Under the pieces are notes generated by a model. It did not search any database. It was given only the letters and a program-made list of their open reading frames with translations, and had not been told where the DNA came from. Below are positions 1 through 7,797 of a DNA stretch of 64,000 bases, in pieces. The stretch is taken from NCBI RefSeq assembly GCF_003856835.1, contig NZ_CP034145.1, positions 248,001-312,000 of the forward strand, in the 5' to 3' direction. Both the position numbers and the translations under genes were made by a program. Positions within the stretch are counted from its first letter, which is position 1. Each line of letters starts with the position of its first letter. This DNA comes from Haloplanus aerogenes (GTDB lineage: Archaea > Halobacteriota > Halobacteria > Halobacteriales > Haloferacaceae).

Positions 1-479
1 CCGAGGGTGGCCTTGTGTTCCAGAATCGCTTCGGCGGCGCTCCGGGAGTCCACCTTCGCCATCAGGCGCCCCCACGAGCCGATGACGGGTTTGAGGACGC
101 AGGGGTAGCCGAAGGCCTCGATGGATTCGAGGGCGCTGTCGGTGGTGAAGGCCACGTCCGTGTTGGGCGTGGGGACGCCCGCGGCTTCGAGGACGAGGCT
201 GTTTTTCACCTTGTCCGCACAGAGTTCGGCGGTGTCCGCAGCGTTGACCACGGGGATGCCGTAGGCGTCGAGAAAGCGAGTCACGTACTTGCTCCGGCTG
301 GTCGCCAGACAGCGGTCGACCGCGATGTCCACGTCGTCGAACGCCGCAGGCGCTTCGCTGATGTTGAACCGCTCTTTCCGAACGTCGATTTTCGTCACCT
401 CGTGGTCGCGGTCCCGCAGCTCCGAGAGGAGGAGCTTCTCGTCGCGCCTGATCCGCGAGTAGAGGAGTCCGACGTGCAC
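1..479 (-). CDS. argX: LysX/ArgX-type ATP-grasp ligase (3' end outside window)
   Basis: Only the N-terminal 159 residues are in the window; the gene continues past base 1. The translation begins [20 protein letters not shown] and contains FNISEAP, a region with [20 protein letters not shown], and the ATP-grasp signature [15 protein letters not shown]. This matches the RimK-like ligases LysX/ArgX that join an amino-group carrier protein (LysW/ArgW) to glutamate or aminoadipate in archaeal arginine/lysine synthesis. The start is GTG at 479, two bases after the argG stop; no in-frame ATG lies nearby. The position directly behind argG favours the arginine role. Neither argH nor a lysW/argW gene lies between the two, which differs from the order I recall for related haloarchaea. 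The ArgX versus LysX choice is inferred from context. Confidence 0.85.
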   Translation of the reverse strand, partial: MHVGLLYSRIRRDEKLLLSELRDRDHEVTKIDVRKERFNISEAPAAFDDVDIAVDRCLATSRSKYVTRFLDAYGIPVVNAADTAELCADKVKNSLVLEAAGVPTPNTDVAFTTDSALESIEAFGYPCVLKPVIGSWGRLMAKVDSRSAAEAILEHKATL

Positions 480-481
480 GG

Positions 482-1675
482 CTACTCCTCCTCTTTGGCC
501 TTCGCGAGCACCTTCGCCGCGAGGCGCTCCTGGAAGCCGTGGTACTTCGCGACGCCCGTCGCGTCGGCCTGCGTGATATCGCCCACGTCCTCCGTGTTGA
601 ACGAGGCGAAGCTCTCGTCGTAGACGGCGTACTTGCTGTCGCGGCCGACCGGGCGAGCCTGCCCGCCTTCGAACCGGATGGTGACCGTCCCCGACACGCG
701 GGTCTGCGTCTCGTCGATGAAGCCCTCCAGCGCCGCCATCAGCGGCGCGTCGACGAGGCCTTCGTAGCCCTTCTGGGACCACTCGTTGTCGACGAGTTTC
801 TTGAAGTCGCGCTCCTCTTTGGTCAGGACGAGCGACTCCAGCGTCTCGTGGGCGTTGAGGAGCGTCGTCGCCGCCGGGTGCTCGTAGTTCTCGCGAACCT
901 TCAGGCCGAGCATCCGGTCTTCCATCATGTCCGTGCGCCCGACGCCGTACTTCCCGGCCACCTCGTTGAGGTGTTCGATGAGGGCGATCGGTTCCATCTC
1001 CTCGCCGTCGACGGCGGTGGGATAGCCGTTCTCGAAGGTGAGTTCGATCTCCTCGGTGTCACCGGACGGGGCGCGCGTCCAGTCGTAGATCTCCTCGCCG
1101 GGGACGTGGCCGGGCTGTTCGAGGTCGCCGCCCTCGATGGAGCGACTCCAGAGGTTCGTGTCGATGCTCCAGACGCCCTCGTTGCCGCCCTCGACGGGCA
1201 GTTCCTTCTCCGCGGCGTACTCGATCTCCCACTCGCGGGTCAGGCCGAGTTCGCGCACGGGCGCGATGACTTCGAGATCGGAGGCGCGCCAGACGGCTTC
1301 GAACCGAAGCTGATCGTTCCCCTTGCCCGTACAGCCGTGGGCGACGGCGTCGCAGTCCTGCTCTTTGGCCACGTCGAGAATGGCCTCGGCGATGACCGGC
1401 CGCGCCAGCGCCGTCCCGAGCGGGTAGCCCTGATACGTCGCGTTCGCGCGCACCGAGTCGAGACACTGCTCGGCGAATTCGGCCTTGGCGTCCACGACGT
1501 AATGTTCCAGATCGAGCGCCTCGGCCGTCTCCGCGGCCTCCGCGAACTCGTCTTCGGGCTGTCCAACGTCGACCGTGACGCCGACGACCTCGTCGTACCC
1601 CCACTCCTCTTCGAGAAGCGGGACGCATACTGTCGTATCGAGGCCGCCGGAGAACGCGAGTGCCACACGTGTCAT
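482..1675 (-). CDS. argG: Argininosuccinate synthase
   Basis: 397 residues, the usual length. It joins citrulline and aspartate with ATP to give argininosuccinate in arginine synthesis (cytoplasm). The N-terminal PP-loop ATP motif AFSGGLDTT is at residues 7–15, followed by an ASS-type core ([29 protein letters not shown]) and the C-terminal [13 protein letters not shown] region. The ATG at 1675 has a TATA-like AGAATTTAAG 26–35 bases upstream, which suggests a leaderless transcript. The LysX/ArgX ligase follows after two bases, so both are probably in one arginine operon. Confidence 0.97.
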   Translation of the reverse strand: MTRVALAFSGGLDTTVCVPLLEEEWGYDEVVGVTVDVGQPEDEFAEAAETAEALDLEHYVVDAKAEFAEQCLDSVRANATYQGYPLGTALARPVIAEAILDVAKEQDCDAVAHGCTGKGNDQLRFEAVWRASDLEVIAPVRELGLTREWEIEYAAEKELPVEGGNEGVWSIDTNLWSRSIEGGDLEQPGHVPGEEIYDWTRAPSGDTEEIELTFENGYPTAVDGEEMEPIALIEHLNEVAGKYGVGRTDMMEDRMLGLKVRENYEHPAATTLLNAHETLESLVLTKEERDFKKLVDNEWSQKGYEGLVDAPLMAALEGFIDETQTRVSGTVTIRFEGGQARPVGRDSKYAVYDESFASFNTEDVGDITQADATGVAKYHGFQERLAAKVLAKAKEEE

Positions 1676-1700
1676 TACCGACTTCTCGACCCTTCAAAGA

Positions 1701-1710
1701 CTTAAATTCT
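1701..1710 (-). promoter_or_regulatory. TATA-like element of argG
   Basis: On the minus strand the bases read AGAATTTAAG, about 26–35 nt before the argG ATG. That is the spacing for a leaderless haloarchaeal transcript. No transcript data support it. Confidence 0.45.
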
Positions 1711-1946
1711 ACGTTTTTGTAATTGAAATAAAATGCGAAACGGGACGCTCACGGGAAGTCGCTGGTGTATCGGACGCACGGGGAGAGTGGGAGAAAGGTG
1801 GGCCTAACGGCCCCGTCGTCGCGGTCGTCGGACCGCGGGCGAGAGGCGGACGAGTTCGGACGAGTACGCCGATGTCCGGTCCATTGTCGCTAGAAATCGC
1901 GGCTCGCTACTAATATCTTGCGAACGGACGGCGGACGCGGCCGTTT

Positions 1947-2024
1947 CTACTCCTCTTCTTCGTCGTCGGGGACGACCCGCCTGTGCACCGTCCCACCAGT
2001 GAACCGCCGTCGGTCGTGGGGCAT
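1947..2024 (-). CDS. Possible 25-residue protein ending in an acidic tail
   Basis: An ATG at 2024 opens MPHDRRRFTGGTVHRRVV followed by PDDEEEE and a stop. A longer in-frame start (ATG 2051) would add MLSVVVYAS. The basic body and acidic tail look like a real haloarchaeal micro-protein, and it is the only coherent reading frame in the 1676–2074 gap. I do not recognise a family, and the promoter is weak. The rest of the gap (1711–1946) shows nothing I can name. Confidence 0.3.
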   Translation of the reverse strand: MPHDRRRFTGGTVHRRVVPDDEEEE

Positions 2025-2074
2025 GCTAGCATATACGACGACTGACAGCATAACCGTATCGGCGCTCTCTCGGC

Positions 2075-2692
2075 TCACTGGTGCCTGAGGCGCCGAAACT
2101 GTGTGATCGGATCGAGCAGCCAGGTGATGCTCGCGAGGACGACCAGTAACACCGCGGCGAACGGGAGCCCCACCGACGGCACGAGTGCGACGACGACGCC
2201 CACCGACAGCGACGCGATGCCGTAGATGATGGCGAGGATGGTCACCGTGATGAAGACACTCTGGCGCTGGTTCGCCCGCCGGTTCGCGTCGATCCAGTCC
2301 GCGTAGCCCGTGAGGAGGTCCGTGTGCAGACTGCGCCGGAACTCCCCGTCTGCGTAGCCCCCGTCGGCGATCCACCGGAGATCCTCGGCCCCGACGCCAG
2401 CGTGGTACTCGCCGGTCGCGTAGGTGATGGCCGCCGCCGCCATCGCTCCCACGAGGCAGGCCAGACCGGCCAGCGTGAAGGGGTTGAGCAACTCGACGGC
2501 TGTGGCCTCCCGCCCGTCGTACACGAACGAGAGCAGACTCAGCAACAGGCCGAGCAGAACGGTGACCACCTGAAACAGCTGGATCGCCTTCCCGTCGACG
2601 TTGTCGATGCTCGATAGCTGTTCGTCGAGAAAGCGCCGCGCTTCGGCCAGACTCGTCTCCAGTCCCCCGAGTTCGTCGTCCACGTCTCCCAT
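2075..2692 (-). CDS. Small integral membrane protein, function unknown
   Basis: 205 residues. After a short charged N-terminus (MGDVDDELGGLETSLAEARRFLDEQL) with helical, possibly coiled-coil character there are four hydrophobic segments: about residues 37–59, 70–93, 144–167 and 170–193. The segments come as two pairs separated by a soluble linker of about 50 residues. I recognise no catalytic motif. It lies 42 bases after the uroporphyrinogen methyltransferase on the same strand, so it could be cotranscribed with it, but nothing in the sequence links it to siroheme. Confidence 0.75.
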   Translation of the reverse strand: MGDVDDELGGLETSLAEARRFLDEQLSSIDNVDGKAIQLFQVVTVLLGLLLSLLSFVYDGREATAVELLNPFTLAGLACLVGAMAAAAITYATGEYHAGVGAEDLRWIADGGYADGEFRRSLHTDLLTGYADWIDANRRANQRQSVFITVTILAIIYGIASLSVGVVVALVPSVGLPFAAVLLVVLASITWLLDPITQFRRLRHQ

Positions 2693-2734
2693 CCGTAGTC
2701 GTACGTCGGCTCGGGAAATAGCAGTTCCCCGGCG

Positions 2735-3556
2735 TTACTCCGTCGGCACTGGCGGCTCGTCGCGTACCGGCCCGCCGGCCGACCGCGCCGTCCCCGCGGC
2801 CCGTAGATACTCCGAGACGCGGTCGCGCACGTCGACCACGTCGCCGACGACGGTGACCGCCGGCGGGTCGATTCCCACCTCGCGGGCACGGTCGGTGATG
2901 GTGTCGAGCGTTCCCGTCACCGTGAACTCGTCGGCACGGGAGGCGCGTTCGATCATGGCGACAGGCGTCTCGGGATCGACGCCGCCCGCGCGGAGCGCCG
3001 CCATGTTGTCGGGGAGACGGCCCACACCCATCAGGATCACCAGCGTCCCGCCGGCGGTGACGGAGCGGGCGAGGGCGCCCCAGTCGAGGGCGCTGTCCGC
3101 CTTCGTCGGGTCCTCGTGCCCCGTCACGACGGTCAGGCTGGACGCGTGGTCGCGGTGGGTCGGGGGAATGCCGGCGACGCTCGCGCCAGCGACGGCGCTG
3201 GTGATGCCGGGGACGATCTCGAAGGGGACGCCCGCCGCCGCGAGTTCCTCCGCTTCCTCACCGCCGCGGCCGAACACGCAGGGGTCGCCGCTCTTGAGGC
3301 GGACCACGTCGTCGCCGGCGGTCGCGTGCCGGACCATGCGGTCGTTGATCTCGGCCTGCGTCGTCCGCTCGCCGTCGCCGCGCTTGCTCACGTCGATCAG
3401 GTCGACCGACGCGGGCGGCAGATCGCGGATCGTCTCGCTCACCAGGCCGTCGTAGAGCACCACGTCGGCCTCGTCGAGCAAGCGACGGGCTTTCACCGTC
3501 AGGAGATCGGGATCACCCGGCCCGGCGCCGACGAGATAGACCGTGCCGACGCGCAT
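2735..3556 (-). CDS. cobA: Uroporphyrinogen-III C-methyltransferase
   Basis: 273 residues. It transfers two methyl groups from S-adenosylmethionine to uroporphyrinogen III, giving precorrin-2, the precursor of siroheme and cobalamin. The start shows the family signature YLVGAGPGDPDLLTVKA (residues about 7–23), then the second SUMT motif (VVRLKSGDPCVFGRGGEE) and VPFEIVPGITSAVAGASVAGIP. It lacks the CysG dehydrogenase/ferrochelatase half, so siroheme completion needs other enzymes. It lies 17 bases after the small gene that overlaps nirA. Nitrite reductase needs siroheme, so this gene probably supplies that cofactor. Confidence 0.95.
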   Translation of the reverse strand: MRVGTVYLVGAGPGDPDLLTVKARRLLDEADVVLYDGLVSETIRDLPPASVDLIDVSKRGDGERTTQAEINDRMVRHATAGDDVVRLKSGDPCVFGRGGEEAEELAAAGVPFEIVPGITSAVAGASVAGIPPTHRDHASSLTVVTGHEDPTKADSALDWGALARSVTAGGTLVILMGVGRLPDNMAALRAGGVDPETPVAMIERASRADEFTVTGTLDTITDRAREVGIDPPAVTVVGDVVDVRDRVSEYLRAAGTARSAGGPVRDEPPVPTE

Positions 3557-3573
3557 CTATCGGTCGCCTCCCG

Positions 3574-3876
3574 TCATCGTCCCCGCCCTCCCGGCACGTC
3601 CTCGCCGGCCTCGGCGTTCGCCGCGTAGCGCTCCAGTTCGGCCGCCAGCCCGCGTGCCTGGTCCGGCGAGAGCGTCAGGCAGTCGGCGTGGGGTTCGACG
3701 TGGTCGAGATCCGAGCCGTCGAACTCCATCCGGAGGCGGACCGTCCCCGGCGACTCCTTCGGCCGATCCACGTCGACGACGGCCGCCGACTCGTCGCGCC
3801 AGTCCGGCCCGACCGCGTGGCCTTCGACGAAATCGAAGGTCGTGTACGCCGTCACGTCGAGTAGTCTGATCGGCAT
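3574..3876 (-). CDS. Small conserved protein translationally coupled to nirA
   Basis: 100 residues beginning MPIRLLDVTAYTTFDFVEGH. The open frame extends further upstream, but the ATG at 3876 overlaps the nirA stop by one base (TGATG), so I take it as the start. The protein is acidic with a mixed strand/helix pattern and no cysteine pair or membrane segment. I recall similar uncharacterised haloarchaeal proteins (a DUF6360-like family) next to nitrite reductase; that name is from memory. The tight packing between nirA and the siroheme methyltransferase gene suggests a role in nitrite reduction or cofactor delivery. Confidence 0.8.
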   Translation of the reverse strand: MPIRLLDVTAYTTFDFVEGHAVGPDWRDESAAVVDVDRPKESPGTVRLRMEFDGSDLDHVEPHADCLTLSPDQARGLAAELERYAANAEAGEDVPGGRGR

Positions 3877-5642
3877 CAGTCCGACGAGATGGGGATGTCG
3901 TCGACGGTCGTGGGGGCGGGGCTCGGGTCGTCGGTGAACGGGTACCACGACTGCTTGGCGTCGTGCATGTACGGGTCCTCGTAGTCCGTCTCCTCGGGTT
4001 CACAGAGGTCGACGATTGGCTCGGTGCCGAAGTCCTCGACCCACTCGCGGAAGGTCTGGCCGTCCTCGCGGTGGGCGGCGAACGCTTCGACCAGACTCCG
4101 GATCGCGCCGGGCACCTCGTCGGCGGGCACGCGCTGGCTGACCCACTCGACGAACTCGGGGTGAGGGCCGAGGCCGCCGCCGACGCCGATGTCGAGCGCC
4201 TCGACGATTTCGCCGTTCTTCTGGGCGCGCATCCCCTGCAGGCCGATGTCGGCCGTGTAGGCGTGGCCGCAGTCGGCGGTACAGCCGGAGTAGTGAATCT
4301 TGATCGTGTCCACGTCGTCCGGCACCTCGACGTTCGTGTTCAGCCAGCGGAGCGTCCGCGTCAGGCGAAGTTTCGTCTCCGTGAGCGCCAGCCCGCAGAA
4401 CTCCGTGCCGGTACAGGCCATGCCGCCACGCTCGAACGGCGACGGTTCCGGTCGATGGGTGTCCAGCAGGGGTTCGTCGAGGAGGGCGTCGAGCGACTCC
4501 TCCTCGACATCCATGATCAGCGGGTTCTGGCGCCGGGTGAGTCGGATCTCGCCCGAGCCGTACGCCTCGGCCACGTCGCCGAGGGCGATGGCTTCCTGGG
4601 CAGTCATCCGACCGACGGGGACGTTCAGACCGACGTAGTAGTCGCCGCTCGGCTGTTCGTGGACGCCGACGTGGTCGGTCTTGCCCGCCTCCGGCGGCTT
4701 GCCCGCGTTGTACGTGTACTGCTCGCGGAAATCCCGCCCGGCACGGTGGAGGTCGATATCGACGTACTCCTCCTGCAACAGGTCGCGGATCTTCTCCGTC
4801 CCCCGGTCGTCGACGAAGAACCGACTCCGGTTCTTCTGGCGGTTGTCCCGCCGACCGTGTTCGTGGTAGAGTTCGACGAATCCACGAACCACCTCGTAGG
4901 CGTTCTCGGGCCGGACGAAGGTGTCGATGCTCCGCGCCCGACGTGGCTGGCGCCCGCCGAGGCCGCCGCCGATCCGGACGTTGAAGCCGGTGACGACTTC
5001 CCCATCGATCTCTTTCTCGGCGGGTTCGAGGCCAATCCCGTTGATCGCGTCTTGGGCACAGCCTTCCCGACAGCCGGTGACGCTGATGTTGAACTTCCGG
5101 GGCATGTTGGCGAGGTCGTTGTCGCCCCGGAGATCCTCTTGCAGGCGTTCGAGAAGGGGTTGTGTCTCGACGAGTTCCGCCTCGTCCTTGCCCGCGACCG
5201 GACAGCCGACGATGTTGCGCATCGTGTCGCCGCCCGAGGAGCGGGTCGTCACGCCGACCGACTCCAGTTTCTCCCAGATGGCGGGCACGTCCTCCAGGTT
5301 GATCCAGTGAAGCTGGATCGACTGGCGGGTGGTGAAATCGAGCCAGGCGTCGCCGAATTCGGGGTTGTCGACCGGGCCGGTGGCGTACTCGCGGGCCACC
5401 TCGCCGATGGCTCGGAGCTGTTCGCCGGTCATCTGCCCGTTGGCGTTCGTCAGCCGCATCATGAAGTACGACTCCTGCCCGTCGCGCTGGTGGAAGACAC
5501 CCCAGAACTTGAACCGCGAGAACCACATGTCCCGCTCCTCTTCGGGGATCGACTCCCACCCCTTCTCGGCGAACTCGAGAATCTTCTCGCGAACCTCGTC
5601 GCCGTACATTCCCTCCTTCCAGGTCTCTTTCTTGTTGCTCAT
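3876..5642 (-). CDS. nirA: Ferredoxin-dependent assimilatory nitrite reductase
   Basis: 588 residues, normal for ferredoxin-nitrite reductases. It reduces nitrite to ammonium with six electrons from ferredoxin. Two ferredoxin-like half domains are followed by siroheme/4Fe-4S binding segments (TGCREGCAQDAINGIG near residue 189; cluster cysteines C410, C416, C454 and C458 in ACTGTEFCG and GCTADCGHA). This arrangement is typical of siroheme sulfite/nitrite reductases; the nitrite assignment rests on the neighbouring FNT transporter. A GGAGG Shine-Dalgarno lies 7–11 bases before the ATG and a TATA-like AGATATTAGG about 40 bases before it. No assimilatory nitrate reductase gene is present in the window. 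Confidence 0.94.
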   Translation of the reverse strand: MSNKKETWKEGMYGDEVREKILEFAEKGWESIPEEERDMWFSRFKFWGVFHQRDGQESYFMMRLTNANGQMTGEQLRAIGEVAREYATGPVDNPEFGDAWLDFTTRQSIQLHWINLEDVPAIWEKLESVGVTTRSSGGDTMRNIVGCPVAGKDEAELVETQPLLERLQEDLRGDNDLANMPRKFNISVTGCREGCAQDAINGIGLEPAEKEIDGEVVTGFNVRIGGGLGGRQPRRARSIDTFVRPENAYEVVRGFVELYHEHGRRDNRQKNRSRFFVDDRGTEKIRDLLQEEYVDIDLHRAGRDFREQYTYNAGKPPEAGKTDHVGVHEQPSGDYYVGLNVPVGRMTAQEAIALGDVAEAYGSGEIRLTRRQNPLIMDVEEESLDALLDEPLLDTHRPEPSPFERGGMACTGTEFCGLALTETKLRLTRTLRWLNTNVEVPDDVDTIKIHYSGCTADCGHAYTADIGLQGMRAQKNGEIVEALDIGVGGGLGPHPEFVEWVSQRVPADEVPGAIRSLVEAFAAHREDGQTFREWVEDFGTEPIVDLCEPEETDYEDPYMHDAKQSWYPFTDDPSPAPTTVDDIPISSD

Positions 5643-5936
5643 GGCCGCCCTCCGAAGCTAGGCATTCGTCCAGCTTTACTCCTAATATCTTCAATAGGTG
5701 TAGTGTTTGTCACGTCAGATTATCTGTTAGTTCGAGATTATAAGCATAACCGTTTACAAACGGATATTTTAACATGGTTGGATCGATGCCTGTTCGGTTT
5801 ATTATGGAATATTCCGCATATAAGGTTGTATTTCGTCGACTCGCTCGCTATTGAGTGGACATTCGTTGTCCAAAATCCGGAAACGTCGTCGTCGAACGTG
5901 TCGGCGGCAGTCGTCGGATCGCGTCGGTCGCGCGCC
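5643..5936. promoter_or_regulatory. nirA upstream region with candidate operator palindromes
   Basis: An AT-rich region unlike its surroundings. It holds a TATA-like AGATATTAGG (minus strand, 5681–5690), a perfect inverted repeat CCGTTT-AC-AAACGG at 5750–5763, the palindrome GGAATATTCC near 5816, and GGACA-N5-TGTCC near 5865. No coherent reading frame is visible. A nitrogen-responsive regulator could bind one of these sites; that is inference. Confidence 0.45.
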
Positions 5937-6021
5937 TCATTCGGATTGTTGTAACTGTTTACCGGAGAGTCGTCGTGACGTGTCGACGACTCTCCGGTAA
6001 TGACTTACAACAACCGTATCA
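5937..6021. repeat. Dispersed palindromic element, copy 1 (85 bp), fused to the FNT gene stop codon
   Basis: Outer arms are TCATTCGGATTGTTGTAAC and, read from the other side, TGATACGGTTGTTGTAAG. Inside is a perfect 17-bp stem (5959–5975 with 5984–6000) around an 8-base loop. The TGA of the element is the stop codon of the upstream FNT transporter gene (minus strand). Copies 2 and 3 lie at 40082–40167 and 57224–57309. Possible roles are a terminator or mRNA 3'-end element between the FNT gene and nirA, or a small mobile repeat. I know no name for it. Confidence 0.85.
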
Positions 6022-6873
6022 GTCGTCCGCGCTGGCGATGTTCCCCTCGTCGCCGAAGGAGTCGTCGGCCGAGAGGTCGATCTTGTACGACTCGTTGATG
6101 TACCAGTACGCCGCGCCCATCATGACGACGCCGGCGAAGGTGTTGCCGACCGTGACAATGGAGATGTTGTAGGCCATGTTGACCCAGTTGATCGCCGCGG
6201 GGCCGGCCTGTCCGGTCGTGATCGTCAGGAAGTTCGCCAGCGAGAGCACGGTCATGTTGGCGACGCTGTGTTCGAAGCCCGTTCCGATGAACGCCAGCAG
6301 GCACCACCAGATCATCACGAGTTTGGCGATGGCGTTCTCGAGGCGGAAGTTGCTCCACACCGCGAGCACGACCAGCCAGTTACAGAAGATGCCCTGAATG
6401 AACAGTTCGAGTGGCGAGAGGGTCATCTTCGTCTCCGCGACGGCGTAGACCAGCGTCGGATCGGAGAAGACGCCACCCCAGGCCGCCATCGCGGCGACCA
6501 GCAGGGAGCCGAAGAGGTTGCCGATCCACGACCACACCCACACCTTGCCGAGTGCGCCCCAGCTAGTGCGCCCCTCCAGGGCACCGACGCCCATGATCAT
6601 CGCGTTGCCGGTGAACAGTTCGGAGCCGGCGACGATCACGAGGCTGAGTGCAATCCCGAAGGCACCGGCCATCACCACGCCGCGGAGGGGTTCCAGCGGC
6701 GTCCCGACCATCGGGGTCCCCAGTGCGAAGATGAGGAGGATCGCGAGACCGATGTACGCCCCCGCCATCCCCGCGTGGATGAGGTACGCCGGGAGTTTCT
6801 TGTCGATCAGTTCGATCTGTGCTGCTGCCGCCTCGCTGACACCGTCGAGCGTGTTGTCGTACACCTCACTCAC
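6019..6873 (-). CDS. Formate/nitrite transporter (FNT) family channel
   Basis: 284 residues with about six membrane helices: 30–55, 60–82, 106–135, 150–175, 183–210 and 230–255. The FNT signature AGSELFTGNAMIMGVG (about residues 80–95) and the later segment ANFLTITTGQAG are visible. FNT channels move nitrite, formate or hydrosulfide; the downstream nirA and siroheme gene point to nitrite. The longest start is GTG 6873, but a GGAGG lies right at it; GTG 6864, eight bases after that Shine-Dalgarno, may be the true start. The stop codon is part of a dispersed palindromic element. Confidence 0.92.
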   Translation of the reverse strand: MSEVYDNTLDGVSEAAAAQIELIDKKLPAYLIHAGMAGAYIGLAILLIFALGTPMVGTPLEPLRGVVMAGAFGIALSLVIVAGSELFTGNAMIMGVGALEGRTSWGALGKVWVWSWIGNLFGSLLVAAMAAWGGVFSDPTLVYAVAETKMTLSPLELFIQGIFCNWLVVLAVWSNFRLENAIAKLVMIWWCLLAFIGTGFEHSVANMTVLSLANFLTITTGQAGPAAINWVNMAYNISIVTVGNTFAGVVMMGAAYWYINESYKIDLSADDSFGDEGNIASADD

Positions 6874-7208
6874 CTCCCTCGTCTACTGCCGACCGCGTAC
6901 GTGGGACGTTCGCATCTATGCCGAGACTCGGCCGGAATGTTTGCTTTGGTTCCTTTTCAATAGACGATCGTCCGGGTATTTCGGAATGAAGGCCATTTTC
7001 CTTCATATTTCGTCGGATAGTCGATCTTACTGCCCGTATATAATCCTGATCATTAGGCCTCTAATTTTTTCCAAGGTATGCACCATGAATTGAGGAATAT
7101 CTCTGGCATATATAGTTCATATGTCCAAATATAAGGTCTCGAATCGGAGTTCTGACGGGCGACGCCCTCGCCCGACCGAGTGTCGGGCGACATCCCGGCC
7201 GCGAGGCG
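6874..7208. promoter_or_regulatory. FNT gene promoter region and operator-like inverted repeat
   Basis: No gene is seen here. A minus-strand TATA-like element (ATTATATACGG, about 7034–7044) could drive the FNT gene. Downstream of it, near the expected start site, is the inverted repeat ATGAAGG-N7-CCTTCAT (6986–7006). A stem CGCCCGAC/GTCGGGCG (7169–7176, 7182–7189) lies just beyond the stop of the next gene and may be its terminator, although no T-run follows. Confidence 0.45.
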
Positions 7209-7796
7209 TCACGCGCTCACGCGTAGCACGAGCCAGATTCCCAGACACGCAACCGGGGGGATGGTCAGGTTGTCGTCGAGGACGTAGCCGCGCACGACGG
7301 GTGTGAAGCCGTCGGCGACCGTCGCGCCGGCGCTTCCGACCGCCGCGGCGACGAGCGCCGGCGGGAGGGGGACGTGCGGCACCAGCACCAGCGCCGCCAG
7401 CGCGAAACAGACACCGAACATGACCGCGATGACGCTGGCGCGTTTGGCTCGCCCCGCCTCGTTCGATCCGAGGAGGCCGCTGATCGGATCGCCGAGCGTC
7501 AGCATCAGCATGCCGGGGACGGCGACCAGCGGGTCGAACACGAGCGCGACGCCGGCCATGCTGAACATGTAGAGCGCGTAGCCGGCGACGTTGTCCCGTT
7601 CGTACTCCCGCGTGAGCGTCTCGTAGATGGCCCAGTCGAGGCCGATCCAGAGTCGGATCGTCTCGAGCCCCGCGGCGACGCCGGCGCCGACGAGAAGGAG
7701 CCAGCGGAGCGTCGTCCAGTCGGCCAGTCCCAGCAGGTAGAGCGCCGGGAAACCGACGCCGCTGGCGTGGACGGCGCGCCGCCGGAGTTCGGCCAT
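7209..7796 (-). CDS. Dolichol kinase / phosphatidate cytidylyltransferase-like membrane protein
   Basis: 195 residues with about six hydrophobic segments. The motifs MLTLGDPISGLLGSN and the C-terminal VADGFTPVVRGYVLDDNLTIPP resemble the CTP-dependent lipid-kinase family (SEC59/DGK1/VTE5), in which GD and DDNL-type motifs contribute to catalysis. In archaea these proteins are thought to phosphorylate dolichol or other polyprenols for glycan carriers. One base separates it from glyS upstream, so it is probably cotranscribed with glyS. The exact substrate cannot be read from the sequence. Confidence 0.8.
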   Translation of the reverse strand: MAELRRRAVHASGVGFPALYLLGLADWTTLRWLLLVGAGVAAGLETIRLWIGLDWAIYETLTREYERDNVAGYALYMFSMAGVALVFDPLVAVPGMLMLTLGDPISGLLGSNEAGRAKRASVIAVMFGVCFALAALVLVPHVPLPPALVAAAVGSAGATVADGFTPVVRGYVLDDNLTIPPVACLGIWLVLRVSA

Positions 7797-7797
7797 G

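Noticed and set aside
3963-5954. 663-residue plus-strand frame over nirA
   Set aside because: Antisense shadow of a G+C-rich gene; the minus-strand product is a clear nitrite reductase with all cluster cysteines.
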